DNA of 64,000 bases, taken from the NCBI RefSeq assembly GCF_002975275.1, contig NZ_PCOQ01000014.1:62001-126000 (forward strand), in the 5' to 3' direction. The notes below the pieces were generated by a model. That model saw only the letters and a program-made list of their open reading frames with translations. It did not search any database and had not been told where the DNA came from. This document shows, one piece after another, positions 1 to 8,375 of the stretch. Every line of letters begins with the position of its first letter. Position 1 is the stretch's first letter. The position numbers and the translations under genes were made by a program. Source of the stretch: Achromobacter sp. MYb9. GTDB taxonomy: Bacteria; Pseudomonadota; Gammaproteobacteria; Burkholderiales; Burkholderiaceae_B.

Positions 1-143
1 GATCCGGCTGATGGATCCTCTTTATGGCCGGCGCGTCTTAGGGCCGCCGGGCCATAAGGGGTAACATTGCGTTGATGGCCGGCTTGCTCCGGTGGCCCGC
101 CCCCTTTGGGGCGGGTATTCGTTTATCTAAAGGTATTGCATTT
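1..143. other. Leader region before rlmB, no gene recognised
   Basis: No coding sequence can be supported here. The first bases could be the tail of an upstream gene (rnr often precedes rlmB in related bacteria), but neither open frame gives a recognisable protein end. An imperfect inverted repeat (TTATGGCC at 22-29 and GGCCATAA at 50-57) and a perfect GC hairpin at 96-115 are visible, so transcription from upstream may end here. Confidence 0.35.
96..121 (+). terminator. Hairpin upstream of rlmB, possible terminator
   Basis: CCCGCCCC (96-103) and GGGGCGGG (108-115) form a perfect 8-bp stem with a CTTT loop, followed by a broken T-rich stretch (TATTCGTTTAT). It would end an upstream transcript about 30 bases before the rlmB start. 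It could instead be a leader hairpin of rlmB. Confidence 0.4.
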
Positions 144-881
144 ATGGCGTCGACCCAAGTTCTGGCCGGGTTTCACGCGGTTGTCGCGCGGCTGCGCCAC
201 GCGCCCGAGTCGATCAAGGAAATCTATGTAGAGGCGTCGCGTCGCGACAAGCGGATGCAGACGCTCATCGAGCAGGCCGAGAAGGCGGGTTGCCGCCTGC
301 ATCCGGTGCCTGCCGAGCGGCTGGATGGCCTGTCGCGCGGCACCCGCCATCAAGGCGTCGTGGCCCTGGCCGACGAACGCCAGTTGGCGGTGGATGTGGA
401 CGAGGTGCTCGACGTGATCGAGGGTCCGCCGCTGCTGCTCATCCTGGATGGCGTGACCGATCCCCACAACCTGGGCGCCTGCCTGCGAACGGCGGACGCC
501 GCCGGCGTGCACGCGGTGATCGCGCCGCGCGACCGCGCCGTGGGCTTGAACGCCACGGTGCAGCGTGTGGCCTGCGGCGCGGCCGATACCGTGCCGTATG
601 TGATGGTCACCAATCTGGCGCGCACGATGCGCGGCCTGAAGGACCGCGGCGTCTGGCTGGTCGGCACCGACGACCAGGCGACCGACAGCATGCACAAGAT
701 CGATGCGCGCCAGCCGATGGCGTGGGTCATGGGGGCGGAGGGCGAAGGCATGCGCCGCCTCACGCGCGAGACCTGCGACCAGTTGGTCAATATCCCCATG
801 CTGGGTTCGGTGGAAAGCCTGAACGTCAGTGTGGCCAGCGCCGTCTGTCTGTACGAGACCGTGCGCCAGCGCCAATCCTGA
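144..881 (+). CDS. rlmB: 23S rRNA (guanosine-2'-O-)-methyltransferase RlmB
   Basis: SpoU-family (SPOUT) methyltransferase of 245 residues, close to the usual RlmB length. It is expected to methylate the 2'-O of a guanosine in the peptidyl-transferase region of 23S rRNA using S-adenosylmethionine. The N-terminal 80 residues are the RNA-binding domain. SpoU motif 1 ([12 protein letters not shown]) is at about residues 106-117, and the C-terminal knot motifs GAEGEGM and [10 protein letters not shown] are intact. The ATG at 144 gives [13 protein letters not shown], the family N-terminus; the upstream in-frame ATGs at 72 and 75 add an atypical arginine-rich extension. The function is housekeeping. 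Confidence 0.95.
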   Translation: MASTQVLAGFHAVVARLRHAPESIKEIYVEASRRDKRMQTLIEQAEKAGCRLHPVPAERLDGLSRGTRHQGVVALADERQLAVDVDEVLDVIEGPPLLLILDGVTDPHNLGACLRTADAAGVHAVIAPRDRAVGLNATVQRVACGAADTVPYVMVTNLARTMRGLKDRGVWLVGTDDQATDSMHKIDARQPMAWVMGAEGEGMRRLTRETCDQLVNIPMLGSVESLNVSVASAVCLYETVRQRQS

Positions 882-932
882 TCCCCCCCGACCCGACCTA
901 TTCGTAGCTCTTCCTTTACGCCTCAGCTCACC

Positions 933-2177
933 ATGCACCAGAACGGCTTCACCACCACGATCCTCCATTCCGACCGCCAACAATCCGTCGAGCACGGAGC
1001 GGTGCACAAGCCGATGCATCCGTCGTCGGAATTCGCCTACGACGATGCTCGCGAGCTGGCCGCGGTGTTCCAGGGCAAGGCGGGCTTCACGTATGCGCGC
1101 CAGGGCACGCCGACGACCACCGCGCTGGAAGCGAAGGTCAACCACATGGAAGGCGGCAAAGGCACGGTCAGCTTCGCAACGGGAATGGCGGCGTTGTCGG
1201 CCATTTTCACGACGTTGCTGCGCCGGGGCGATCATCTGGTGTCCAGCCAGTTCGTGTTTGGCAATACCAACAGCCTGCTGGGCACGCTGCTGGAACTGGG
1301 CGTGGAGATCACCTTCGTCGACGCGACCGACGCGGCGCAGGTGCGCGCCGCGATCCAGCCCAATACGCGCATGGTCTTCACCGAGACCATCGCCAACCCG
1401 GGCACGCAAGTGGCCGACCTGGCCGTGATCGGCGAGATCTGCCGCGAGAAGAACCTTGTCTACGTCGTGGACAATACGCTGACCTCGCCGTGGATGTTCC
1501 GTCCGTCGGCAGTCGGCGCGTCGCTGGTGATGAATTCGCTGTCCAAGTACATCGGCGGGCATGGCAACGCGCTGGGCGGCGCGGTGACCGACACGGGCCT
1601 GTACGACTGGTCTGGCTACACCAACATCTATGAGGCCTACCGCAAAGGCCCGTCCACTGGCTGGGGGCTTACCCAGATCAAGAAGAAGGGCTTGCGCGAC
1701 ATGGGTGGCACGCTGGCCGCCGAGCCCGCCCACCGCATTGCCGTGGGCGCCGAGACGCTGGCGCTGCGCATGGCCAAGCACTGCGCCAACGCGCTGGCGC
1801 TGGCGCGTTTCCTGGAATCGCATCCTGGCGTGGCCAAGGTGCACTATCCGGGCCTGGCGGGCCATCCGCAACATGCCCGGGCATCGGCGCTGTTCGGCGC
1901 GCGATTCGGTGGGCTGCTGGGGGTCGAATTGGCCGACGGCGTGGATTGCTTCGATTTCCTGAACCGTCTGCGGATCGTGCTGATGGCGACCCACCTTGGC
2001 GATACGCGCAGCCTGGCGCTGCCTGCCGCGCACACCATCTATTACGAGATGGGCGCCGAGCGCCGCAAGCAAATGGGCATTGCGGACAGCCTCATTCGGG
2101 TGTCGGTCGGCATCGAAGACGAGGCCGATCTGCTGTTTGATTTCGATCAGGCGCTGACCGGTTGCCTGAAGGGATAA
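933..2177 (+). CDS. Cystathionine gamma-synthase family PLP enzyme
   Basis: A 414-residue Cys/Met-metabolism PLP-dependent enzyme (aspartate aminotransferase fold type I). The cofactor lysine is in [11 protein letters not shown] (K205), and the aspartate contacting the pyridine nitrogen is in VVDNTLTSP (D180). The family covers cystathionine gamma-synthase, O-acylhomoserine sulfhydrylase and methionine gamma-lyase, and sequence alone does not fix the reaction. I call it only to family level. It follows rlmB after 51 bp and ends in a hairpin at about 2190-2216, so it is probably transcribed alone or with rlmB. No strong Shine-Dalgarno precedes the ATG. Confidence 0.88.
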   Translation: MHQNGFTTTILHSDRQQSVEHGAVHKPMHPSSEFAYDDARELAAVFQGKAGFTYARQGTPTTTALEAKVNHMEGGKGTVSFATGMAALSAIFTTLLRRGDHLVSSQFVFGNTNSLLGTLLELGVEITFVDATDAAQVRAAIQPNTRMVFTETIANPGTQVADLAVIGEICREKNLVYVVDNTLTSPWMFRPSAVGASLVMNSLSKYIGGHGNALGGAVTDTGLYDWSGYTNIYEAYRKGPSTGWGLTQIKKKGLRDMGGTLAAEPAHRIAVGAETLALRMAKHCANALALARFLESHPGVAKVHYPGLAGHPQHARASALFGARFGGLLGVELADGVDCFDFLNRLRIVLMATHLGDTRSLALPAAHTIYYEMGAERRKQMGIADSLIRVSVGIEDEADLLFDFDQALTGCLKG

Positions 2178-2189
2178 TGCGGCACGCGC

Positions 2190-2217
2190 AAGCCGGGCGC
2201 GAGGACGCGCCGGCTTT
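2190..2217 (+). terminator. Hairpin after the PLP enzyme gene
   Basis: AAGCCGG plus CGCG (2190-2201, one bulged G) pairs with CGCG plus CCGGCTT (2206-2216) around an AGGA loop. Only a short T run follows. It is a plausible weak terminator between the PLP enzyme and the hydroxylase gene. Confidence 0.45.
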
Positions 2218-2235
2218 GCAATCGGGACGACTCAC

Positions 2236-2916
2236 ATGCTTATACAGATCGCAGAGGTTTTCACGCCCGACGAGGCGGCGGACATTCGGCGCAAGCTGGA
2301 TGCCGCCGACTGGGTGGATGGCAAAGTCACCGCCGGCTACCAATCAGCCGAGGTCAAGCGCAACCGCCAGTTGCCCGAGCAGCATCCGCTTGCAGAAGAG
2401 CTTGGCAACCTGATCTTGCAGCGCCTGGCCGCGAACAACCTCTTCATGTCGGCCGCGTTGCCGCGCAAGATATTCCCGCCGCTATTCAACCGCTACGAAG
2501 GCGGCGAGGCCTTCGGCTATCACGTCGACAACGCGGTGCGCGGCATCTCAGGCACGTCCGAGCGTGTGCGCACCGACCTGTCCGCCACGCTGTTCTTCTC
2601 CGAGCCCGATACCTATGACGGCGGCGAACTTGTCATTGACGACACCTACGGGCCGCGGGCCGTGAAGTTGCCGGCGGGGCACATGGTGCTGTACCCCGGC
2701 ACGAGCCTGCACAAGGTGAATCCCGTCACGCGCGGCGCGCGAGTGAGTTCGTTCTTCTGGATGCAGAGCCTGGTGCGCGAAGACAGCCAGCGCGCGTTGC
2801 TGCTGGACATGGATGTGGCCATACAGCGTCTGAATCAAGACGCCGCCGGGCATCCTTCCATTGTTCAGTTGACGGGCATTTATCACAATTTGCTGCGTCG
2901 TTGGGTCGATGTTTGA
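2236..2916 (+). CDS. piuC: PKHD-type Fe(II)/2-oxoglutarate hydroxylase (PiuC/YbiX)
   Basis: A 226-residue Fe(II)- and 2-oxoglutarate-dependent dioxygenase of the PiuC/YbiX family, matching the family length. Iron ligands are H96 and D98 in GYHVDN and H159 in SLHKV; R169 in RGARVSS is the 2-oxoglutarate anchor. Family members are often iron-regulated and sit beside TonB-dependent siderophore receptors. No receptor gene adjoins this one, but tonB-exbBD lies 1.2 kb downstream. The substrate is unknown. The preceding TTCA-rich leader has no strong Fur box that I could see. Confidence 0.9.
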   Translation: MLIQIAEVFTPDEAADIRRKLDAADWVDGKVTAGYQSAEVKRNRQLPEQHPLAEELGNLILQRLAANNLFMSAALPRKIFPPLFNRYEGGEAFGYHVDNAVRGISGTSERVRTDLSATLFFSEPDTYDGGELVIDDTYGPRAVKLPAGHMVLYPGTSLHKVNPVTRGARVSSFFWMQSLVREDSQRALLLDMDVAIQRLNQDAAGHPSIVQLTGIYHNLLRRWVDV

Positions 2917-3030
2917 TTCAAGCTTGAAGTGATGCCCGGACGGTGTCGCGCAAACACAAAATGCGCGTTTTTGTATATTGCGAAACCAGCTAAAAGCTAG
3001 TATTGGCGCGGGTTCTAGTGAGGTTTTTGC

Positions 3031-3061
3031 TTGACAGCCGCGCCACGCCAAGGCCTAATAC
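3031..3061 (+). promoter_or_regulatory. Sigma-70-like promoter, probably for hup
   Basis: TTGACA (3031-3036) is followed after 19 bases by TAATAC (3056-3061). This is the best sigma-70 match in the 357-bp gap 2917-3273 and points to the HU gene, giving a leader of about 205 bases. Apart from this promoter I see no gene in that gap. Confidence 0.55.
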
Positions 3062-3273
3062 ATGTCTGCGTCGCTGACGGTTTGAAGGCATCAGAGCCAT
3101 CAAATCTTAAGCGGCGCAGCAGTTTAAAAGTTGTGCTTTGCAGCGCAAGAAAAAGTTTATCCACTGTCTGTTCGTCGTTTGTCGGGCCATGCGTTGGTTA
3201 GTGGCGTCCCATCATGACAGCCATGAACCGCACGGCCTCGCCAGACTCCATACCTTGTGAGGGGTACACCTGA

Positions 3274-3546
3274 ATGAACAAAACCGAACTCATCGATCAC
3301 ATCGCCAGCAAGGCCGATATCTCCAAGGCTGCCGCCGGTCGTTCGCTCGACGCCTTGATCGGTGCCGTCAAGACCACCCTGAAGAAGGGCGGTACGGTCA
3401 CGCTGGTTGGCTTTGGCACGTTTGCCGTGTCGGCTCGCGCTGCTCGCACCGGCCGCAACCCGCGCACCGGTGAAACCATCAAGATCAAGAAGGCCAAGGT
3501 GCCGAAGTTCCGTCCGGGCAAGGCCCTGAAGGACGCCGTCAACTAA
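3274..3546 (+). CDS. hup: DNA-binding protein HU
   Basis: A 90-residue HU/IHF family histone-like protein. The signature GFGTF followed by the basic beta-arm sequence ([17 protein letters not shown], residues 57-73) and the C-terminal [12 protein letters not shown] are all present. It bends and compacts DNA as a dimer, with the arm proline intercalating in the minor groove. The Shine-Dalgarno-like GAGGGG stands about 12 bases before the ATG. It is monocistronic, between a long leader and a tRNA gene. HU versus IHF-alpha/beta is decided by the arm sequence and length, which look like HU-beta. Confidence 0.95.
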   Translation: MNKTELIDHIASKADISKAAAGRSLDALIGAVKTTLKKGGTVTLVGFGTFAVSARAARTGRNPRTGETIKIKKAKVPKFRPGKALKDAVN

Positions 3547-3584
3547 AGGCGGCATGGCGGTCGCCGGGCATTGGCCCCCGCGAT

Positions 3585-3613
3585 TTGCCGACAATTACGC
3601 GGTCCGGTATACT
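3585..3613 (+). promoter_or_regulatory. Promoter for tRNA-Val
   Basis: TTGCCG (3585-3590), a 17-base spacer and TATACT (3608-3613) form a good sigma-70 promoter. Transcription would start near 3620, about 95 bases before the mature tRNA. Confidence 0.5.
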
Positions 3614-3713
3614 CCGGCCCGCGTATTGCTTTTGAGTACCCCGAGTTGGCAGTTGCTTCGCAAGAATCGTCACATTGACGGCCGTTGCGATGCCGCGGCA
3701 AGTCGTCAAGATC

Positions 3714-3789
3714 GGGTGCTTAGCTCAGTTGGTAGAGCGGCGCCCTTACAAGGCGTAGGTCACAGGTTCGACCCCTGTAGCACCCACCA
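3714..3789 (+). tRNA. tRNA-Val (anticodon TAC)
   Basis: A 76-base cloverleaf. The acceptor stem GGGTGCT (3714-3720) pairs with AGCACCC (3779-3785), followed by discriminator A and an encoded CCA (3787-3789). The D arm GCTC/GAGC, the anticodon stem GCGCC/GGCGT with loop CTTACAA (anticodon TAC at 3747-3749), and the T arm ACAGG-TTCGACC-CCTGT are all intact. It reads GUA and, by wobble, other valine codons. Confidence 0.97.
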
Positions 3790-3842
3790 AAAGCCCACGC
3801 AGGCGGTTCGGATCCCTCAAAGGTTCGCACCACGCCGCACAC

Positions 3843-3881
3843 AAAACCCGCACACGTCACCGTGGCGGGTTTTTTGTTTTT
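3843..3881 (+). terminator. Rho-independent terminator after tRNA-Val
   Basis: AAAACCCGC (3843-3851) pairs with GCGGGTTTT (3865-3873), followed by an almost unbroken T tract to 3881. This is a strong intrinsic terminator for the tRNA transcript. Confidence 0.85.
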
Positions 3882-4044
3882 CCGGCCTGGTTGGCGATTC
3901 GCCGTGGCCCTTGGCCTCATGGCCGCGTGCCGGAGAGGCGGGGCGTAGAAGCTCGACTTAAAAGCGCGCTTTTTCGTAAACGTTTTATGCAGCCGGATGT
4001 GATGTGCATCAAGGGTGCTACGCTAGCCCAGACGAAATAGAACG

Positions 4045-4059
4045 TGCGAATCATTCGCA
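4045..4059 (+). promoter_or_regulatory. Fur-like 7-1-7 operator upstream of tonB
   Basis: TGCGAATCATTCGCA is a perfect 7-1-7 inverted repeat matching the Fur box architecture (TGATAATNATTATCA). AT-rich -10 candidates (TATTAT or TATATT, 4067-4075) lie just downstream, so Fur binding would block the promoter. This fits iron repression of tonB-exbB-exbD. The rest of the 3790-4161 gap holds the tRNA terminator and a short AAAAGCGCGCTTTT palindrome (3960-3973). Confidence 0.65.
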
Positions 4060-4161
4060 TTTAAGATATTATATTCGGCTTGTACCGGCCAGCCGGCGCC
4101 GTTTTTTCGTGTGCGCCGTTTCCCTGGCTGGCCGGATAAGTCAATGCACCCTGGCTGATTC

Positions 4162-4971
4162 ATGCCTAGTTTTCAACGCGGTTGGAATTCATCTTCGCCG
4201 TCTTCGTTTGGTATACGTGCAGGCGCTGGCCTGGCGGTTGTCGCGCTTCACGCGGCAGTAATCGGCGCCATTTTCATGGCTCCTGCGAATCCTCCTGAAC
4301 TGGAGGAGCCCGAAGCCGTCATGGTCAGTCTGGTGGATGCGCCCGTCCCGCAGATTGCGAAGGCCGAGCCCACGCCGGAAGTGCCGCAGCCGGTCGTTGA
4401 ACCGCCGCCCGAGCCGCAGCCCGAAATCGAGCCGGAGCCCGAACCGGAGCCCGAACCCGAATTGAAGCCCGAGCCGGAACCGGAACCCGAACCGGTGGTC
4501 GAGAAGCCGCCGGTGCCCGCGCCCAAGCCCAAGCCCAAACCGAAGCCTAAACCCAAGCCCCAGCCGAAGCAGGAAGTCAAACCCGAGCCCAAGCCGGACA
4601 CGCCGCCTCCGCAGACGCCGCCCGCGGGCGCGACGGATGGCGCGAAGGCCTCGCAGAGCCCGCAGCAGGGGCCTCCGCCGGACCAGCCTATCCTGGTGTC
4701 CAGCATTGAGTTCCAGGGCGCGCGCCCCATGCCCGTTTACCCGCAGGCCTCGCGCCGCATGCGGGAAGAGGGACGGGTGCTGGTGCTGGTGGAAATCAAT
4801 ACGCAGGGCCTGGTGGACCGCGCATCGATCGACACGTCATCGGGTTTCTCGAGACTGGACGAATCGGCGCTGACCGCCGCCCGCAAGGCCAAGTTCAAGC
4901 CCTATACCCGTAACGGCGTGGCCTATCCCGCCAAAGCCAAAATTCCGTTCGATTTCGTAATGAGGAACTGA
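4162..4971 (+). CDS. tonB: Energy transducer TonB
   Basis: A 269-residue TonB. It spans the inner membrane near residues 16-39 with a histidine (H30) inside the helix, as in functional TonB proteins. A proline-rich periplasmic spacer follows (about residues 48-160) made of Glu-Pro repeats and then Lys-Pro repeats. The C-terminal TonB box-binding domain (about 180-269) includes YPQASRRMREEGRVLV and ends FDFVMRN. It passes proton-motive force from ExbB-ExbD to outer-membrane receptors for siderophores or heme. It is the first gene of tonB-exbB-exbD, with a Fur-like box upstream. The acidic-then-basic repeat order suggests the spacer is extended. Confidence 0.95.
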   Translation: MPSFQRGWNSSSPSSFGIRAGAGLAVVALHAAVIGAIFMAPANPPELEEPEAVMVSLVDAPVPQIAKAEPTPEVPQPVVEPPPEPQPEIEPEPEPEPEPELKPEPEPEPEPVVEKPPVPAPKPKPKPKPKPKPQPKQEVKPEPKPDTPPPQTPPAGATDGAKASQSPQQGPPPDQPILVSSIEFQGARPMPVYPQASRRMREEGRVLVLVEINTQGLVDRASIDTSSGFSRLDESALTAARKAKFKPYTRNGVAYPAKAKIPFDFVMRN

Positions 4972-4972
4972 G

Positions 4973-5961
4973 ATGTCCAACGCACTGCATAGCGCCACCC
5001 TGGTGGCGCAGGCGACCACCAGCCCGGCAGCGCCGGCTGCTGCCGGCGCGGCTGCGCCCGCCGCCGCCGCGGCTGCGCCCGCCGCCGCCGCGGCTGCGCC
5101 CGCGGCCCAACAAGCCGCGACGACCGCTGGCGGCGTCGTCCAGCAATCGGCGGATGCGCTGCACAGCGCCGCCGCCGGGCTGCCGTCGTTGCCGCCGGCC
5201 CCGGCCGCCGCGCCCGACATGGGGTTCCTGCACTTTGTCGCGCAGAGCGACTTCGTGGGCAAGAGCCTGTTCATCATCCTCATCCTGATGTCGCTGGTGA
5301 CCTGGTACCTGATCCTGGTCAAGGCCGCCAGCAACGTCAGCATGCGCAAGCGCTCGGCCGACTTCCTGAACAAGTTCTGGAACGCCAGCTCGCTGGAGCA
5401 GGTCGAGCACGAGATCACCACGCACGGCGCGCGCGACCCGTTCTCGCATCTGGCCAGCCACGCGATGCACGCCCAGGCGCACCACAACAAGTTCGGCGCG
5501 ACCAAGCTGGAAGAGTCGGGCAGCAATTCCGATTTCGTCACCCGCACCATGCGCAAGGTCATCGACGAAGAAACCGCCAAGCTGGAAAATGGCCTGACGG
5601 TGTTGGCGTCGGTGGGTTCGACGGCCCCGTTCGTCGGCCTGTTCGGCACGGTCTGGGGCGTCTACCACGCCCTGGTCGGCATTGGTCTGTCGGATGGCGT
5701 GACCATCAACCGCATCGCCGGTCCGGTGGGCGAAGCCCTGATCATGACCGGTCTGGGCCTGGCCGTGGCAATTCCCGCGGTGCTGGCGTACAACACCTTC
5801 GTGCGCAACAACCGCGTGTTCCTGTCGCGTCTGGATGCGTTCGCGCATGACCTGTTCGCGTTCCTGACCACGGGCCAGCAAGTGTCGCTGTCCGATGGCA
5901 AGGTGCGCGCCCTGCGCCGCCAGAACGGCAATGGCGCTGCGGTTCAACGCGGGAGCGAATA

Positions 5962-5962
<1 letters not shown>
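4973..5962 (+). CDS. exbB: Biopolymer transport protein ExbB
   Basis: A 329-residue ExbB (MotA/TolQ/ExbB family). It starts 1 bp after tonB. The first 75 or so residues are an Ala/Pro-rich extension encoded by a 21-bp tandem repeat (5048-5105). Transmembrane segments lie near residues 93-117, 205-230 (ASVGSTAPFVGLFGTVWGV) and 245-270 (GEALIMTGLGLAVAIPAV). It forms the proton channel with ExbD that energises TonB. It ends in a TAATG junction overlapping exbD by one base. E. coli ExbB is about 244 residues, so the extension is the odd feature, although long ExbB forms are known in related genera. Confidence 0.94.
5048..5105 (+). repeat. 21-bp tandem repeat inside exbB
   Basis: A unit beginning GCGGCTGCGCCC and continuing with GCC triplets repeats about 2.8 times in frame (5048-5068, 5069-5089, then partial). 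It encodes Ala-Ala-Pro-Ala runs. Because the unit is a multiple of three, copy-number change would alter length without a frameshift. Confidence 0.8.
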
Positions 5963-6456
<494 letters not shown>

Positions 6457-6470
6457 ACGGATCCCAAGGA

Positions 6471-6499
6471 AAGGGGCGCATTTCGCGCCCCTTTTTTTT
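6471..6499 (+). terminator. Terminator of tonB-exbB-exbD
   Basis: GGGGCGC (6473-6479) pairs with GCGCCCC (6485-6491), flanked by AA/TT pairs, then eight T residues. It is a textbook intrinsic terminator. Confidence 0.9.
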
Positions 6500-6509
6500 C
6501 GGATCGCGC

Positions 6510-6515
6510 TAGAAT
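6510..6515 (+). promoter_or_regulatory. -10 element placing the start at the response regulator ATG
   Basis: TAGAAT ends 6 bases before the A of the ATG at 6522, the normal -10 to transcription-start distance. No Shine-Dalgarno precedes the ATG. The mRNA is therefore a candidate leaderless transcript. No clear -35 is visible because the region overlaps the upstream terminator T tract. Confidence 0.4.
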
Positions 6516-6521
6516 CGCGGC

Positions 6522-7193
6522 ATGCGAGTACTGGTAATCGAAGACGACACCACCCTGGGCCACGCGCTCCAGGAGTTCCTGGCCGACCAGGGTTATGCGG
6601 TCGACTGGCTGACGGAAGGCGACCGAGTCCTGGGCGCTTTGGCTGGCCAGCCGTATGACCTGATGCTGCTCGACCTCAATCTGCCCGGCATGAGCGGGCT
6701 TGATGTGCTGCGGCAACTGCGCCAGGACGGCAATCAGGTTCCCGTGCTGATCCTTACCGCCCGCGACGGCATCGAAGACCGCGTTGCGGGCCTGGACGCC
6801 GGCGCCGACGACTACGTCACCAAACCTTTCGAACTGCCCGAGCTGGCCGCGCGCGTGCGCGCCTTCGGCCGGCGCCGTGCCGGTCAGGCGCAGCCGCTGA
6901 TCGAAGTGGGCCCGCTGGTGTTCGACACGGTCGGCCGCGAAGTCCGCGCCAACGGCCAGCGCCTGTCGCTATCCGTGCGCGAACTCTCCGTGCTGGAGAT
7001 GTTGATGGCCCGCGTGGGCCGCGTCGTGACCAAGCGCCAGATCGTCAACTCGCTGTCCGCCTGGGACGCCGATTTCAGCGAAAACGCTGTCGAAGTGTAT
7101 GTGTACCGTCTGCGCAAGCGCCTGGAAGGCACGGGCGCCAGCATCCAGACGGTGCGCGGCTTCGGCTACATGCTGGATGTGGAAGCGGCCTGA
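6522..7193 (+). CDS. OmpR-family response regulator
   Basis: A 223-residue two-component response regulator. The receiver domain (about 1-115) has the acidic pair D8/D9, phospho-acceptor D51, T79 and K101 (VTKPF). The C-terminal winged helix (about 125-220) ends with the typical VRGFGYML wing. It resembles the QseB/TctD branch. It is paired with the sensor kinase gene 66 bp downstream, and kup follows. The operon order suggests a link to potassium or envelope state, but the target genes are unknown. A -10 element abuts the start codon, suggesting a leaderless mRNA. Confidence 0.92.
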   Translation: MRVLVIEDDTTLGHALQEFLADQGYAVDWLTEGDRVLGALAGQPYDLMLLDLNLPGMSGLDVLRQLRQDGNQVPVLILTARDGIEDRVAGLDAGADDYVTKPFELPELAARVRAFGRRRAGQAQPLIEVGPLVFDTVGREVRANGQRLSLSVRELSVLEMLMARVGRVVTKRQIVNSLSAWDADFSENAVEVYVYRLRKRLEGTGASIQTVRGFGYMLDVEAA

Positions 7194-7259
7194 CGGCCCG
7201 GTCGCGCCCGGCGTGCTCCGGCTGCGCGCTTCCATCCGCTCAAGCGAGGGTATCGCGTC

Positions 7260-8375
7260 ATGACGCAGGAACGCACTCCTTCCGCTCTTCCGGCAGCACG
7301 CCCCTTGCTCCCTTCCCGTTCGCTGGCGCGGCACCTGGTGATCCGCCTGATGCCGCCTATCTTGCTGCTGGTCCTGCTGGACTTGGCGGCCACCTGGGTC
7401 ATCACCCACAAGATCGACATGTCGCTCTGGATGCTGGAAGATTTCTTCTGGCTGATGGTGGTGGGGCAGGTGGCGCTGATCGCCCTGTTTACCTGGGTGG
7501 TGGTGCAGGGCGTGCGCTCGGGGCTGCGCTCCGTGAACCATCTGTCCGAAGAGATCCGCCAGCGTTCCATCGACGACATGCAGCCGCTGGAAGTGGCGGG
7601 CGTGCCGGTGGAAATCGAGCCGCTGGTGACCCATACCAATGACCTGCTGCTGCGCCTGGACGCGTCGCTGGCAGCGCAGCGCCGCTTCATCGGGCATGCG
7701 GCGCACCAACTGCGGACCCCCTTGTCCGGCCTGCGGCTGGAATCCGAACTGATGCTGGCCCGCCCCTTGCCTGACGACGTGCGCGCCCGCGCCGAGCGCA
7801 TCAAGGCCGTCAGCGACCGCATGATCCGGCTGGGCCAGCAGTTGCTGGTGCTGGCGCGCGCCGATCCCAACGCCCGACCGCAGGACAGCTTCGTGCGCAT
7901 CGACCTGTGCGAGTGGGTGAGGGTGCATGGCGCCGAGTGGTTCCCACGGGTGCGCGAGGCCCGCTACGAGCTGGACCTGGTGGCGCCCGACGCGCCCATC
8001 TGGATCGACGCCGACCCCTTGCTGCTGGCTGAACTGCTGAGCAACCTGATCGACAACTCCTTGCGCTATGGCAATGAGACCGGTCGTATCACGCTGATCG
8101 TGGGCGCCAATCCGCCTTCGCTGACCGTCGAAGACGACGGGCCCGGAATTCCCGCCGACGAGCGCGACCGCGTGTTCGAGGCTTTCTACCGGTCACCCAC
8201 TGCGACAGCGGGCGGCTCGGGCCTGGGCCTGGCGATCGTGCGCGAAATTGCGCACGCCCACGGCGCCTGGTGGAAGCTGACCAGCCGCCCCCAATTCTCC
8301 GGCACACGGTTGTCCGTCGTGTTCCCCGGCCCCCGCAAAGGGGCTCAACTTACCCGTCAAGAACCCACATCATGA
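7260..8375 (+). CDS. Sensor histidine kinase with very short periplasmic loop
   Basis: A 371-residue membrane kinase. Two transmembrane helices (about 30-49 and 64-85) are separated by only about 14 residues, so it lacks a periplasmic sensor domain and is of the intramembrane-sensing kind. The phospho-acceptor is H149 in AAHQLRTPL. The ATPase domain has N box LLSNLIDNSLRYG (260-271), G1 DDGPGIP (292-298) and G2 GGSGLGLAIV (318-327). It belongs to the TctE/QseC-like group. Its stop overlaps the kup start (ATGA), so the kinase and the K+ transporter are translationally coupled. The signal is unknown. Confidence 0.92.
   Translation: MTQERTPSALPAARPLLPSRSLARHLVIRLMPPILLLVLLDLAATWVITHKIDMSLWMLEDFFWLMVVGQVALIALFTWVVVQGVRSGLRSVNHLSEEIRQRSIDDMQPLEVAGVPVEIEPLVTHTNDLLLRLDASLAAQRRFIGHAAHQLRTPLSGLRLESELMLARPLPDDVRARAERIKAVSDRMIRLGQQLLVLARADPNARPQDSFVRIDLCEWVRVHGAEWFPRVREARYELDLVAPDAPIWIDADPLLLAELLSNLIDNSLRYGNETGRITLIVGANPPSLTVEDDGPGIPADERDRVFEAFYRSPTATAGGSGLGLAIVREIAHAHGAWWKLTSRPQFSGTRLSVVFPGPRKGAQLTRQEPTS

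Noticed and set aside
123..2072. Minus-strand open frame of 649 codons opposite rlmB and the PLP enzyme gene
   Set aside because: It is a shadow of high-GC codon use on the other strand; its translation is rich in Arg, His and Gln with no known motif.
4400..4600. Repetitive DNA in tonB resembling a short tandem array or CRISPR
   Set aside because: The repeats are Glu-Pro and Lys-Pro codons in the TonB spacer, with no unique spacers.
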